Assembly: GCA_038230415.1 (NCBI GenBank)
Contig: JBBRNH010000037.1
Coordinates: 1 to 48,958 of the forward strand
Source: JBBRNH01 sp038230415
Lineage (GTDB): Bacteria; Bacteroidota; Bacteroidia; Cytophagales; Spirosomataceae
Reading direction: 5' to 3'
Length of the DNA stretch: 48,958 nucleotides
A program made the position numbers and the translations under genes. The notes beneath the pieces were generated by a model, which ran no database searches, was not told the DNA's origin, and worked only from the letters and a program-made list of their open reading frames with translations. Below, piece by piece: positions 40,738 to 48,427 of this stretch. Each line of letters begins with the position of its first letter. The stretch's first letter is position 1.

Positions 40738-41472
40738 ATGAAAAACCTGTTCATCGCCTTTGCCCTCGTCGGCTTCTCTGCCAATTTATTGGCCCAGGCC
40801 AAACTGCCGTCATCAGCGCAGGCCACGCCCAAAGCCGCAGCCGCCGTTGTGTCAACAGCCGCCGAAAGCGAAGCCGATAAAGCGGGCAAAGCTGAATTAG
40901 TCGAACGGGTTTTTGCCGAGCAGTCCTACTTATACAGTCAGATAATCGAGAAGTGCTTCACGTTCAAGATGTCGCCTACGTGCTGGGCCAAATTCAGCGA
41001 CCCGGCCAACACCGGCAACAGTTCGGGCTTTGGGGCCATGCGCTACTGGGTACGCTACGTGACCGAATACGCCAAACGCGAAGGTTTAGGAGACTTGGAA
41101 GCCCTGAACGCAAGCAACCGCGACGAAGAGAAGGATAACCGCCCACAGATGGACGAAATCATAAAAACGCTTCGTACCAAGTTCTCACTCGACGTTCAGG
41201 CTCCCACCAACTGCACCGTGAAAGGCTATGATTTGCTGATGCGCTTCCCATACGAGGTCTTGGAGCGTATCGGTCATGCTACGCCCGAATGGTCGCCGAA
41301 GAGCGGAGAAGCGCATTTTACGGTTGTTCTCAGCCCGGCAGCCAAAGATATGAGCGTAACGATAAGTCCTGATGGTAAGCGGTTTACGGTTGCAGGGCCG
41401 GCACTGACCGAAGCGTATAGTTCGAGCGATAAAATCTCGACCGGCTTAGAGCGAGCCAACAAGAATCGGTAA
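40738..41472 (+). CDS. Hypothetical exported protein
   Basis: A 244-residue protein with signal peptide MKNLFIAFALVGFSANLLAQ (cleavage after about 20), an Ala-rich stretch (about 22-55), then a mixed domain containing three Cys residues (CFTFKMSPTCW and NCTVKG) that could form disulfides in the periplasm. The end has SPKSGEAHFTVVL..., a beta-like region. No family recognised. It converges on the M61 peptidase gene with a 12-bp gap. The carB transcript may end in the hairpin 87 bp before its start. Confidence 0.75.
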   Translation: MKNLFIAFALVGFSANLLAQAKLPSSAQATPKAAAAVVSTAAESEADKAGKAELVERVFAEQSYLYSQIIEKCFTFKMSPTCWAKFSDPANTGNSSGFGAMRYWVRYVTEYAKREGLGDLEALNASNRDEEKDNRPQMDEIIKTLRTKFSLDVQAPTNCTVKGYDLLMRFPYEVLERIGHATPEWSPKSGEAHFTVVLSPAAKDMSVTISPDGKRFTVAGPALTEAYSSSDKISTGLERANKNR

Positions 41473-41484
41473 AAAGCCAGCGAT

Positions 41485-43038
41485 TCACGCCCCGGCTAAC
41501 CACCGCGCCCGTTGCCCGATGCCAACCGGGTCGGGTAATTCGCGGAGTACCACGCCCCCCGTTTCGTCAACGCCGACGTGCAGGGCCACAAACGCTACGT
41601 ATTGGTTTAGCAGGCCAGCCAAAGGCGCGTTGCCGGTGATGCAGGTATCGAAATACCAGTCTAAATTTTCACCCGCAATTTCTTCGGCCACCCCCCGGTA
41701 GTCGGCAAAGGTGTAGCCGACGAAGGGTTTGCCGAAGCGTTGCCACATCGCCCGGATAACGTCGTCGAGGGTTTTGGTATGGTTGGTTTTTCGGCGTAAG
41801 TGCAGGTCTAAAATCAGCGAGACCAACGCGCCTTTGTGATAAACCGACACCTTGCGGTCGGGGATGCCTTTCTCGTAACCGTCGAGCCACAAATCCCAGG
41901 AGACTTCGGTGAGTGATTGCGCGGCCCGCCCGCTTTGCTCGAAATGCCGCTTGCAAACCACCTGAAGTTCTTTTTTGTATGTTTCGTCGTTCATTACGCC
42001 CGCCCGCCGGAGCATCAAATCGCCGTAGTACGTTGTGATGCCTTCGGCCACAAAGCAGGTCTGGAAGTAGTTTTCGCGGGTCAGGTCGTAGGGCAGGAGT
42101 TCGGCGGGCCGGATTCGGATGATGTTCCAGGCGTGAAACAACTCGTGCGAAGCCACCCCGATCCAATCCTGATAAAGTTCTTCACCCTGCTGATCTGGCC
42201 CCAGCACCAGCACTGTACTGTTTCGGTGTTCCACGCCATGATACACGGCAGTTGTCAGAAAAATAGTCAGGAAATGGTAATCGGCTTCCGGAAACTCACC
42301 AAAAACAGCGATCTGAGTCTCAGCAAAGCGGCTGAAATCGGCCACCACGCGGGCTTCATCGGGTTGGTAATGCCCCTGCGCCCAAACGTGAAACGCTACG
42401 CTACGCACCGAAAACTCAATATGACGCAGATACGGAGCGGCCAGAATCGGACAATCAATCAGTTCGTAAAAATCGGTGGCAGACCAGACACGGGCAGTTT
42501 TTGCCGACGATTTGGGCGTTGCCCGATATGGGACTTCTTTTTCGGCAACGCCCAGATCGGGGCGAGTTGTTTCTGCTTCGACTGGCCTGACGATTGAAAC
42601 AGAAACGGATTTTTGCAAACCTGTTGCCACGTGCCACGTTTCGGGCATCGCCAGTTCGAGCGTGCAGGGTTCCGTGATGCGGCCCTCGGCATATACACAC
42701 AGGTTTACCGGGTTGATGTACAGCAAATCCTGACTTACAAAACTGCTGCCCGCGTTGACAACATTGGCGTAGTAGGTGTAGCGAGCCACAACGTCAGCCG
42801 CACCGTTGGTTTGAACAAGCCAGCGGTCTTTGGTGATTTTTCGGAACGGCAACGGCTGCCCGGCTCCGTCAACGACCGTGAACTGCTGAATGTTTTTGGC
42901 AAACGCTTGGAGTTCGTAGCGGCCCGGTCGCCAGGCGGGGAGTTGAAGTTCAACGGTGTCTGTATCAATCTCGGTCAGGTGGGCTTCAACAGTGAGGTAA
43001 TGAGGTTGGTGGGTATCGGGCGAGATTCGGTAAAGCAT
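41485..43038 (-). CDS. M61-family glycyl aminopeptidase-like metallopeptidase
   Basis: A 517-residue protein. N-terminal beta domain (about 1-170), then the gluzincin catalytic domain with HELFHAWN (HExxH-type Zn site; the Glu acts as the general base) and the distal EGITTYYGD Glu ligand. The C-terminal ~90 residues (NAPLAGLLNQY..., VGVDETGGVVLRELP) match a degenerate or missing PDZ domain; the family usually has about 600 residues with a full PDZ. ATG 43038 is chosen rather than a TTG at 43053. No signal peptide is evident, so a cytosolic location is likely. Divergent from rpmH with a 109-bp spacer. Confidence 0.85.
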   Translation of the reverse strand: MLYRISPDTHQPHYLTVEAHLTEIDTDTVELQLPAWRPGRYELQAFAKNIQQFTVVDGAGQPLPFRKITKDRWLVQTNGAADVVARYTYYANVVNAGSSFVSQDLLYINPVNLCVYAEGRITEPCTLELAMPETWHVATGLQKSVSVSIVRPVEAETTRPDLGVAEKEVPYRATPKSSAKTARVWSATDFYELIDCPILAAPYLRHIEFSVRSVAFHVWAQGHYQPDEARVVADFSRFAETQIAVFGEFPEADYHFLTIFLTTAVYHGVEHRNSTVLVLGPDQQGEELYQDWIGVASHELFHAWNIIRIRPAELLPYDLTRENYFQTCFVAEGITTYYGDLMLRRAGVMNDETYKKELQVVCKRHFEQSGRAAQSLTEVSWDLWLDGYEKGIPDRKVSVYHKGALVSLILDLHLRRKTNHTKTLDDVIRAMWQRFGKPFVGYTFADYRGVAEEIAGENLDWYFDTCITGNAPLAGLLNQYVAFVALHVGVDETGGVVLRELPDPVGIGQRARWLAGA

Positions 43039-43147
43039 GAACCAATGTATCAAAACAAAAACTAAAAATCAAGTTTTGCCAAACCAATTCAATGCCGTAT
43101 TTTTGCGGACTCATTTGAAAACAAGGCATTTTTAACGATATACAGTA

Positions 43148-43315
43148 ATGAAAAGGACATTCCAACCATCGAACCGGAAACGCCGGACCAAACACGGCTT
43201 CCGCGAGCGGATGTCAACGGCCAACGGTCGTAACGTAATTGCCCGTCGCCGGGCCAAAGGCCGCTGGAAACTGACGGTTTCTGATGAGAAAAAAGGCGAA
43301 CGCTTTAAGATGTAA
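43148..43315 (+). CDS. rpmH: 50S ribosomal protein L34
   Basis: A 55-residue, very basic protein starting MKRTFQPSNRKRRTKHGFR, the invariant L34 opening, and containing RMSTANGRNVIARRRAKGR; the C-terminus (VSDEKKGERFKM) is a short extension. It is followed by rnpA, the conserved bacterial gene pair. Both are probably co-transcribed, though a heptamer palindrome (43330-43404) fills the spacer. Confidence 0.97.
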   Translation: MKRTFQPSNRKRRTKHGFRERMSTANGRNVIARRRAKGRWKLTVSDEKKGERFKM

Positions 43316-43329
43316 TAAATTAGGTCGCC

Positions 43330-43404
43330 GAGTCGAAAGTCAACTGTCGAAAGTCCTGTTCAAAACAGCCTGACTCTCGACAGATGACTTTCGACTTTCG
43401 ACTA
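43330..43404. repeat. GTCGAAA heptamer palindrome between rpmH and rnpA
   Basis: GTCGAAAGTC units at 43332-43354 pair with GACTTTCGACTTTCGAC at 43386-43402. The same heptamer is found in the ABC-F gene at 20891-20925. It ends directly before the preferred rnpA start. Confidence 0.85.
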
Positions 43405-43794
43405 ATGAAAAACACCTTTCCCAAAGCCGAACGACTTTCCAGTAAGAAAGTCATTGGCCGATTATTCAAGCGAGGTAGTGCGGAGGTAGCTTCGTACTAC
43501 CTTTTTCCGTTTCGGGTCATGGCAATCACTGAACCTGAACCCGTCTCCGTCACTCTACCAGCTATTCTGATCTCGGTTTCCAAGAAAAGTTTTAAACGCG
43601 CCGTTGACCGCAACCTTATTCGCCGGCGTATCCGCGAGGCCTACCGGCTCAATAAAGAACTGATTTTCAGTAATTCCACCCGCCCACTACCCCACTACAT
43701 CGGGTTGATTTATACGGCTAAAACCATTCTATCGTTTGAAGAGATAGAAAAAGGCACGAAATTGGCGTTGAAAAAAATGATAGAACGCAGATGA
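43405..43794 (+). CDS. rnpA: Ribonuclease P protein component
   Basis: A 129-residue protein that assists the RNase P RNA in maturing tRNA 5' ends. MKNTFPKAERLSSKKVIGRLF and the RNR box region (KRAVDRNLIRRRIREAYRLNK) are diagnostic. ATG 43405 is preferred: the longer frame from 43384 adds seven residues coded by the heptamer palindrome. The last codons and stop lie within a 28-bp perfect palindrome arm (43783-43810). Gene order rpmH-rnpA is conserved in bacteria. Confidence 0.94.
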   Translation: MKNTFPKAERLSSKKVIGRLFKRGSAEVASYYLFPFRVMAITEPEPVSVTLPAILISVSKKSFKRAVDRNLIRRRIREAYRLNKELIFSNSTRPLPHYIGLIYTAKTILSFEEIEKGTKLALKKMIERR

Positions 43795-43878
43795 CGCAGA
43801 CGGTGCGGATTCACACAGATTTTTTCTTCTACTAAAACTAATCTGCGGTCATCCGCACCGTCTGCGTCATCTGCGTTC
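43783..43878. repeat. 28-bp perfect palindrome overlapping the end of rnpA
   Basis: Left arm 43783-43810 and right arm 43851-43878 are exact complements. The 40-nt loop itself contains CAGATT/AATCTG, giving a nested hairpin. The arms are built from a GACGCAGA-like unit. It covers the rnpA stop codon and ends 12 bp before the S41 gene; probable transcript end and RNA stabiliser. Confidence 0.95.
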
Positions 43879-43890
43879 CAAAAAACCGCT

Positions 43891-45555
43891 ATGAAAAAGA
43901 ACTTCATCAAAGGCACAATAGCTATCCTCATTATTATGAGTGTTGGCCTGATTTCATTCAAAAACGACGACCGTTTTTTCGAGATCGCCCGGAACCTCGA
44001 CATCTATGCCACGATGTTTAAGGAACTCAACACTTATTATGTGGACGAGCTGAACCCCAACCGGATGGTCAAAACCAGCATTGATGCCATGCTGAAACAA
44101 CTTGACCCATACACGAATTTCTTCGCCGAAGACGAAATCGAGGATTACCGCACCATGACTACGGGCCGCTACAACGGCATTGGGGCCGTGGTCGGACCGA
44201 GGCAGGGCAAGACCACCGTGCTGATGATTTATGAAGGCACCCCCGCCGAAAAATCGGGCCTGCAGGTGGGCGACGAAATCTTGAAAATTGATGGCGTTGC
44301 TATTAACAGCAAACGCAACACCGATGGGCAGGACGAAACCGGCAAACTCCTGAAAGGGCAAAATGGCACAGCCGCCAAACTCACCGTTCGGCGATATGGC
44401 AGCGATAAGCCCCTCGACATCAACGTGATGCGTGATGTGGTGAAGATGACCAACGTCCCGTTTCATGGCATGATTAATGACGAAGTGGGCTACATTGACT
44501 TGAAAGATTTTACGGCCACTGCCGCCCGCGAGGTGCGCGGAGCCGTGATTGAACTGAAAGGCAAGGGCATGAAAAAGCTGATTCTCGACGTACGCGAGAA
44601 TCCCGGCGGACTGCTGAATATGGCGATTGACATCTCGAACCTGTTTATTCCACAGGGGTCAGAAGTGGTTTCGACAAAAGGAAAAGTGCAGGAGTGGAAC
44701 AAATCATACACGGCTCTGTCGCCCCCGCTCGATTTGGAACTACCGATTATCGTGATTGGTAACAGCCGCTCGGCCTCTGCCGCCGAGATTGTGGCCGGCG
44801 TAATTCAGGACTACGACCGGGGCGTGTTAATCGGGCAGCGAACCTACGGCAAGGGTCTTGTGCAAACCACCCGTGACCTGTCGTTCAATACCAAACTCAA
44901 AATCACGACTGCTAAATACTACACGCCGAGTGGCCGCTGTATTCAGGCCATTGATTACAGTCACCGCAACGCCGATGGCAGTGTGGGCCGCGTACCGGAC
45001 TCACTTAAAACGGCGTTCAAAACCAAAGCCGGGCGGGTAGTCTATGACGGTGGGGGCGTAACGCCCGACATCGCCATTGAAGCCCCGAACCCCGCGCCTA
45101 TCACCCGCAGCCTGACCGACAAAGGGCTGATTTTTGATTACGCCGTTGTGTATCGGCAGGCGCACCCGACTATCAAACCCGCCCGCGAGTTTAAGCTGAC
45201 CGACGCTGATTATCAGGATTTTGTGAAGTGGGTTGGCGCGAAAGATTACGACTACACCACGCAGGTAGAACGTGATTTGAGTACGCTGGAATCTTCGGCC
45301 AAAAAAGAAAAGCAGTTTGACCGGATTCAGGATCAACTTAAAGCCCTGAAAGCCAATGTCTCACACAGCAAAGACACTGACCTGACGGCGTTCAAAGCTG
45401 AACTCAAAGCCGGGCTTGAGCAGGAAATCGTGGGGCATTATTACCTGCAAAAAGGCCTGAAAGAAGCATCCTTCGGGGCCGACCCCGAACTGAAAGCCGC
45501 TCTGGAACTCTTCAAGGATATGCCAACGTATCAGGCGATTCTGAAGAAGCAGTGA
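43891..45555 (+). CDS. S41 C-terminal processing protease, second copy
   Basis: A 554-residue protein with an N-terminal membrane or signal helix (about 7-22). PDZ domain (about 90-180, AEKSGLQVGDEILKIDG), then VRENPGGLLNMAID and GNSRSASAAEIVAGVIQDYDRGVLIGQRTYGKGLVQT with the catalytic Ser (SRSAS) and Lys (GKG). The C-terminal helical extension (about 430-550) is like that of the paralogue at 34872. It acts on periplasmic substrates. tsaB overlaps its end by 4 bp (GTGA), implying co-expression. The two S41 proteins share architecture but differ in most residues. Confidence 0.93.
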   Translation: MKKNFIKGTIAILIIMSVGLISFKNDDRFFEIARNLDIYATMFKELNTYYVDELNPNRMVKTSIDAMLKQLDPYTNFFAEDEIEDYRTMTTGRYNGIGAVVGPRQGKTTVLMIYEGTPAEKSGLQVGDEILKIDGVAINSKRNTDGQDETGKLLKGQNGTAAKLTVRRYGSDKPLDINVMRDVVKMTNVPFHGMINDEVGYIDLKDFTATAAREVRGAVIELKGKGMKKLILDVRENPGGLLNMAIDISNLFIPQGSEVVSTKGKVQEWNKSYTALSPPLDLELPIIVIGNSRSASAAEIVAGVIQDYDRGVLIGQRTYGKGLVQTTRDLSFNTKLKITTAKYYTPSGRCIQAIDYSHRNADGSVGRVPDSLKTAFKTKAGRVVYDGGGVTPDIAIEAPNPAPITRSLTDKGLIFDYAVVYRQAHPTIKPAREFKLTDADYQDFVKWVGAKDYDYTTQVERDLSTLESSAKKEKQFDRIQDQLKALKANVSHSKDTDLTAFKAELKAGLEQEIVGHYYLQKGLKEASFGADPELKAALELFKDMPTYQAILKKQ

Positions 45556-46268
45556 TTCTTGCCATTGACACCTCCACAACCGGCTGCTCGGTGGCCCTGC
45601 ACCGGGGCCACGAGTTGCTGGCCCGGTATGACCTGTTCACCGAACGAACATCGTCGTCGCTACTAACTACGCTGATTAACAACGTTGTAGAACACACCGG
45701 ACACCAACTGTCTGACCTCGATGCTATTGCCGTTGCCAAAGGGCCTGGTTCCTACACCGGCCTTCGGATTGCCGTAGCTACGGCCAAAGGCTTGTGTTTT
45801 GCACTCGACAAACCGCTTTTGGCCGTGAACACCCTCAACGCCATGAGCGAGCAAGTCAGAACAGCACACACCCTGATGCGAATTACGTTGAAGCCCGCGC
45901 TGAACCCGGTTTTTTTCTGCCCGATGATTGATGCCCGACGGATGGAAGTCTATTGCGCGATGTATGATGCGGGCGGAGTTGAGATGCTACCAACAACGGC
46001 CAACGTGATTGATGCAGAGTCGTTTGCGGAGGAATTAGAACGCGGGACGGTGCTGTTTTTTGGCGATGGTGCCGCTAAATGCCAGCCGGTTCTGGGCCAC
46101 CACGCCAACGCACGCTTTCTCGAACCAATCATTCACCCCTCTGCCCGCACGGTGGGCGTACTGGCCTACGCGGCTTTTCGGGAAGGCCGTTTTGAAGACC
46201 TTGCTACCTTTGAACCGTTTTATTTGAAGGAGTTTATAGGTACGCAAAAGCGAATGAATAATGAATGA
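45552..46268 (+). CDS. tsaB: tRNA threonylcarbamoyladenosine biosynthesis protein TsaB
   Basis: A 238-residue protein starting at GTG 45552 (MILAIDTSTTGCSVAL). It has an ASKHA-type N-domain with GPGSYTGLRIAVATAKGLCFA, the TsaB hallmark, and DARRMEVYCAMYD. TsaB binds TsaD and TsaE to form t6A37 in ANN-decoding tRNAs. It lacks the metal-binding His of TsaD, as expected. Its start overlaps the stop of the S41 protease; the C-terminal codons lie in the left arm of an inverted repeat (46260-46439). Confidence 0.93.
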   Translation: MILAIDTSTTGCSVALHRGHELLARYDLFTERTSSSLLTTLINNVVEHTGHQLSDLDAIAVAKGPGSYTGLRIAVATAKGLCFALDKPLLAVNTLNAMSEQVRTAHTLMRITLKPALNPVFFCPMIDARRMEVYCAMYDAGGVEMLPTTANVIDAESFAEELERGTVLFFGDGAAKCQPVLGHHANARFLEPIIHPSARTVGVLAYAAFREGRFEDLATFEPFYLKEFIGTQKRMNNE

Positions 46269-46439
46269 TGGTAGCTATTTGGGTGTGTTTGTTTTTGGCG
46301 GAATGGGGTTTGTCGCCCACCGCCCCCAGGCGGTGGGCATACGCGCACAAACGGACTTCCCGCCTGAAACGGCACAGCCGAGGGGCGGTGCCGAGGGGCG
46401 GTGCCGAGCAGACTACCTAAATAATTACCATCATTCATT
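46260..46439. repeat. 180-bp nested inverted-repeat element between tsaB and the M16 gene
   Basis: Terminal 14-bp perfect arms AATGAATGATGGTA (46260-46273) and TACCATCATTCATT (46426-46439) enclose a second hairpin CCCACCGCC/GGCGGTGGG (46317-46338) and a tandem CCGAGGGGCGGTG pair (46378-46403). The arms overlap the stop codons of both convergent genes. MITE- or REP-like. Confidence 0.85.
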
Positions 46440-47676
46440 TCTCTTCCTCCGGTACAAACGTCAGGTAGCTCAGCGCGTTTTCCTGAAATATTTCCTGCGC
46501 GATAGTCTGCATTGTTGGGGCTTCGATGGCGCGGATACCGCCGAAAATTTCAGGCAGCGATTCCACCCGGCCAATGTCGAGAATGCTCTTCGCCATCATT
46601 AGCATAAAACTCTGATTGCTTTCTTCGGCCATTGCCAACTGCCCGCAAAGCTGCTCTTTAGTTTGGTGCAACTGATTGGCCGTGAGTGGCTTGTCGCGCA
46701 GGGCTTGCAGTTCTTTCAGGATCAGGGCATGGCTGCGGTCCACTTTTTTGGGATCGGTGCCGAAATATATTCCCAGAAAACCCGTGTCGAGAAACGGCGT
46801 GAAACTGGCATCAATGGAATAAACAAGGCCAAATTTTTCGCGCAGATTCAGGTTCAGCCGCGAGTTCATACCCTGCCCGCCAAGCAGATTCACGAGCATA
46901 AAAAACGGTAGTCGCTGCGGGTCGTTCAGGGCGTAGGCGGGCCTGCCGAGGGCGCACTGAGCTTGGGTAATGGGCCGGGCCACCACGTTGCGTTGCGGCA
47001 CGTAGGTTGCCGGGGCCGTGCGCTGCCGAACGGTGGTACGGTGTGGAATATCACGCAGGTATTTTTCGGCCACCTTCACCACGCGCTTGAACGGCTCGTT
47101 GCTGACCGAGGCAAAGACAATCCGTTCGGTATCGAAATTGTCGGCGATAAACTGCTGCAACTGATCGCGCGAGAACGCGCCAACGGTGTCGGGTGTGCCG
47201 AGAATATTGGTGCCAAGCGGGTGATTCTGAAACACAACGGCATCGAAATCGTCCTGAATCGCGTCTTCGGGCGAGTCATAATACATCGCCATTTCTTCGA
47301 GAATTACCCCGCGCTCACGCTCGATCTGCTTTTCAGGAAAAATGGAATGAAACGCAATATCGGCCAGGAGTTCGGCAGCCTTCTCGAAATGAACGCCCAA
47401 AATCGAGGCATGAAAACAGACCTTCTCTTTAGTAGTGTAGGCGTTGAGTTCGCCCCCAACGGTTTCCAAGCGGTTGATGATGTGAAACGACTTGCGTTTT
47501 TTGGTGCCTTTAAAGGCCATATGTTCCCAAAAATGGGCAAGGCCAAGTTGGTCAGGCTGTTCGTCGCGGCTGCCAATGTCGAGCATAATGCCGCAGTGGG
47601 CAATCTGCGTGTGGGGCATTTGTTTGTGAACGATGCGGATGCCGTTGGGCAGGGTAAAAACGTCGTAATCTTCCAT
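46435..47676 (-). CDS. M16-family zinc peptidase (pitrilysin/PqqL-type, single-unit)
   Basis: A 413-residue protein from ATG 47676 (MEDYDVFTLPNGIRIVHKQ). The inverted zinc motif HxxEH reads HFWEH (about 49-53), followed about 75 residues later by ERERGVILEEMAMY carrying the third Zn ligand Glu. The C-terminal M16 domain contains the R/Y signature region (RLNLNLREKFGLVYSIDASF). The length is that of a single M16 protein (processing-peptidase beta type), which acts as a dimer. No signal peptide in this start choice; the longer frame to 47769 adds residues of poor quality. Convergent with tsaB, whose end it almost touches. Confidence 0.9.
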   Translation of the reverse strand: MEDYDVFTLPNGIRIVHKQMPHTQIAHCGIMLDIGSRDEQPDQLGLAHFWEHMAFKGTKKRKSFHIINRLETVGGELNAYTTKEKVCFHASILGVHFEKAAELLADIAFHSIFPEKQIERERGVILEEMAMYYDSPEDAIQDDFDAVVFQNHPLGTNILGTPDTVGAFSRDQLQQFIADNFDTERIVFASVSNEPFKRVVKVAEKYLRDIPHRTTVRQRTAPATYVPQRNVVARPITQAQCALGRPAYALNDPQRLPFFMLVNLLGGQGMNSRLNLNLREKFGLVYSIDASFTPFLDTGFLGIYFGTDPKKVDRSHALILKELQALRDKPLTANQLHQTKEQLCGQLAMAEESNQSFMLMMAKSILDIGRVESLPEIFGGIRAIEAPTMQTIAQEIFQENALSYLTFVPEEEK

Positions 47677-47787
47677 GCTTGATTCCAACCCTTTTTGGTA
47701 ATTTCGGGTCTTGGTGTTGCCCGCCCCCAATGTAGAACGGTGGGCAAGAGATAACCAAAAAATTAACACAAAAATTTCTATACCGTT

Positions 47788-48414
47788 ATGTTCCGTTCTG
47801 TATCACTCCTGCTTTCGCTGCTGATCGTTTTGGGTCTGGCAACCCCGCTACTGGCCCAACGCACCGCTCGGGTAGGTGTTAGTGTAGTCCCGGCCCTGAA
47901 TCGCACAATTGATGTCGGTGTTGAAATCGGCAATGGCAACGACCTTGAGTTTTTTGGGCAAGCGGGGTACTTTTTTGGAGGAAGACAGGAGGAGCCTGAC
48001 TTTTATGGCAGCAGTTGGTTTGAATCTTCTGGTGGGTTTCTAAAAGTTGGCGGTCGAATAACTTCCACGCAAACAAAAAGGTGGCGGGTATTTGCCGGGC
48101 CTCAATTCACTACGAGTTTAGTTCGGGAACGCGGTGGTGGTATGTCTATGGTTTTTTGTGATCCCGGCCCATGCCCAACACCTTTCCCTAAAAGCTTTCT
48201 CCCTCCCTCAAGTCTGCAAACTACCGTTTTCAGCGTCGGCGGCTCGGCAGGTGTTAGCGTTCAGATTTTGAAACGGTTAGAAGTTGATTTAGGCGTAGAA
48301 CTAAACAAGGTACTGTTTGGCGAGGAACGGCTTATTCAACCCGATGCCTACAAACCGGGTATCGGCTCCACGCCGTTTCAGGCGTTGCTGAACGTGCAAT
48401 ACCGGCTGAAATAG
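47788..48414 (+). CDS. Predicted outer-membrane beta-barrel-like exported protein
   Basis: A 208-residue protein with signal peptide MFRSVSLLLSLLIVLGLATPLLAQ (cleavage about 24). The mature part alternates hydrophobic and polar residues (VGVEIGNGNDLEFFGQAGYFFGG, FLKVGGRITS, WRVFAGPQFTTSLV) and ends FQALLNVQYRLK, a typical barrel-end pattern (aromatic near the C-terminus). Two Cys (FCDPGPC) could form a loop disulfide. Similar to small PorT/OmpA-like barrels of Bacteroidota, but no family is assigned. Transcribed divergently from the M16 gene, 111 bp apart. Confidence 0.7.
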   Translation: MFRSVSLLLSLLIVLGLATPLLAQRTARVGVSVVPALNRTIDVGVEIGNGNDLEFFGQAGYFFGGRQEEPDFYGSSWFESSGGFLKVGGRITSTQTKRWRVFAGPQFTTSLVRERGGGMSMVFCDPGPCPTPFPKSFLPPSSLQTTVFSVGGSAGVSVQILKRLEVDLGVELNKVLFGEERLIQPDAYKPGIGSTPFQALLNVQYRLK

Positions 48415-48427
48415 CGAAATTGGCGGC

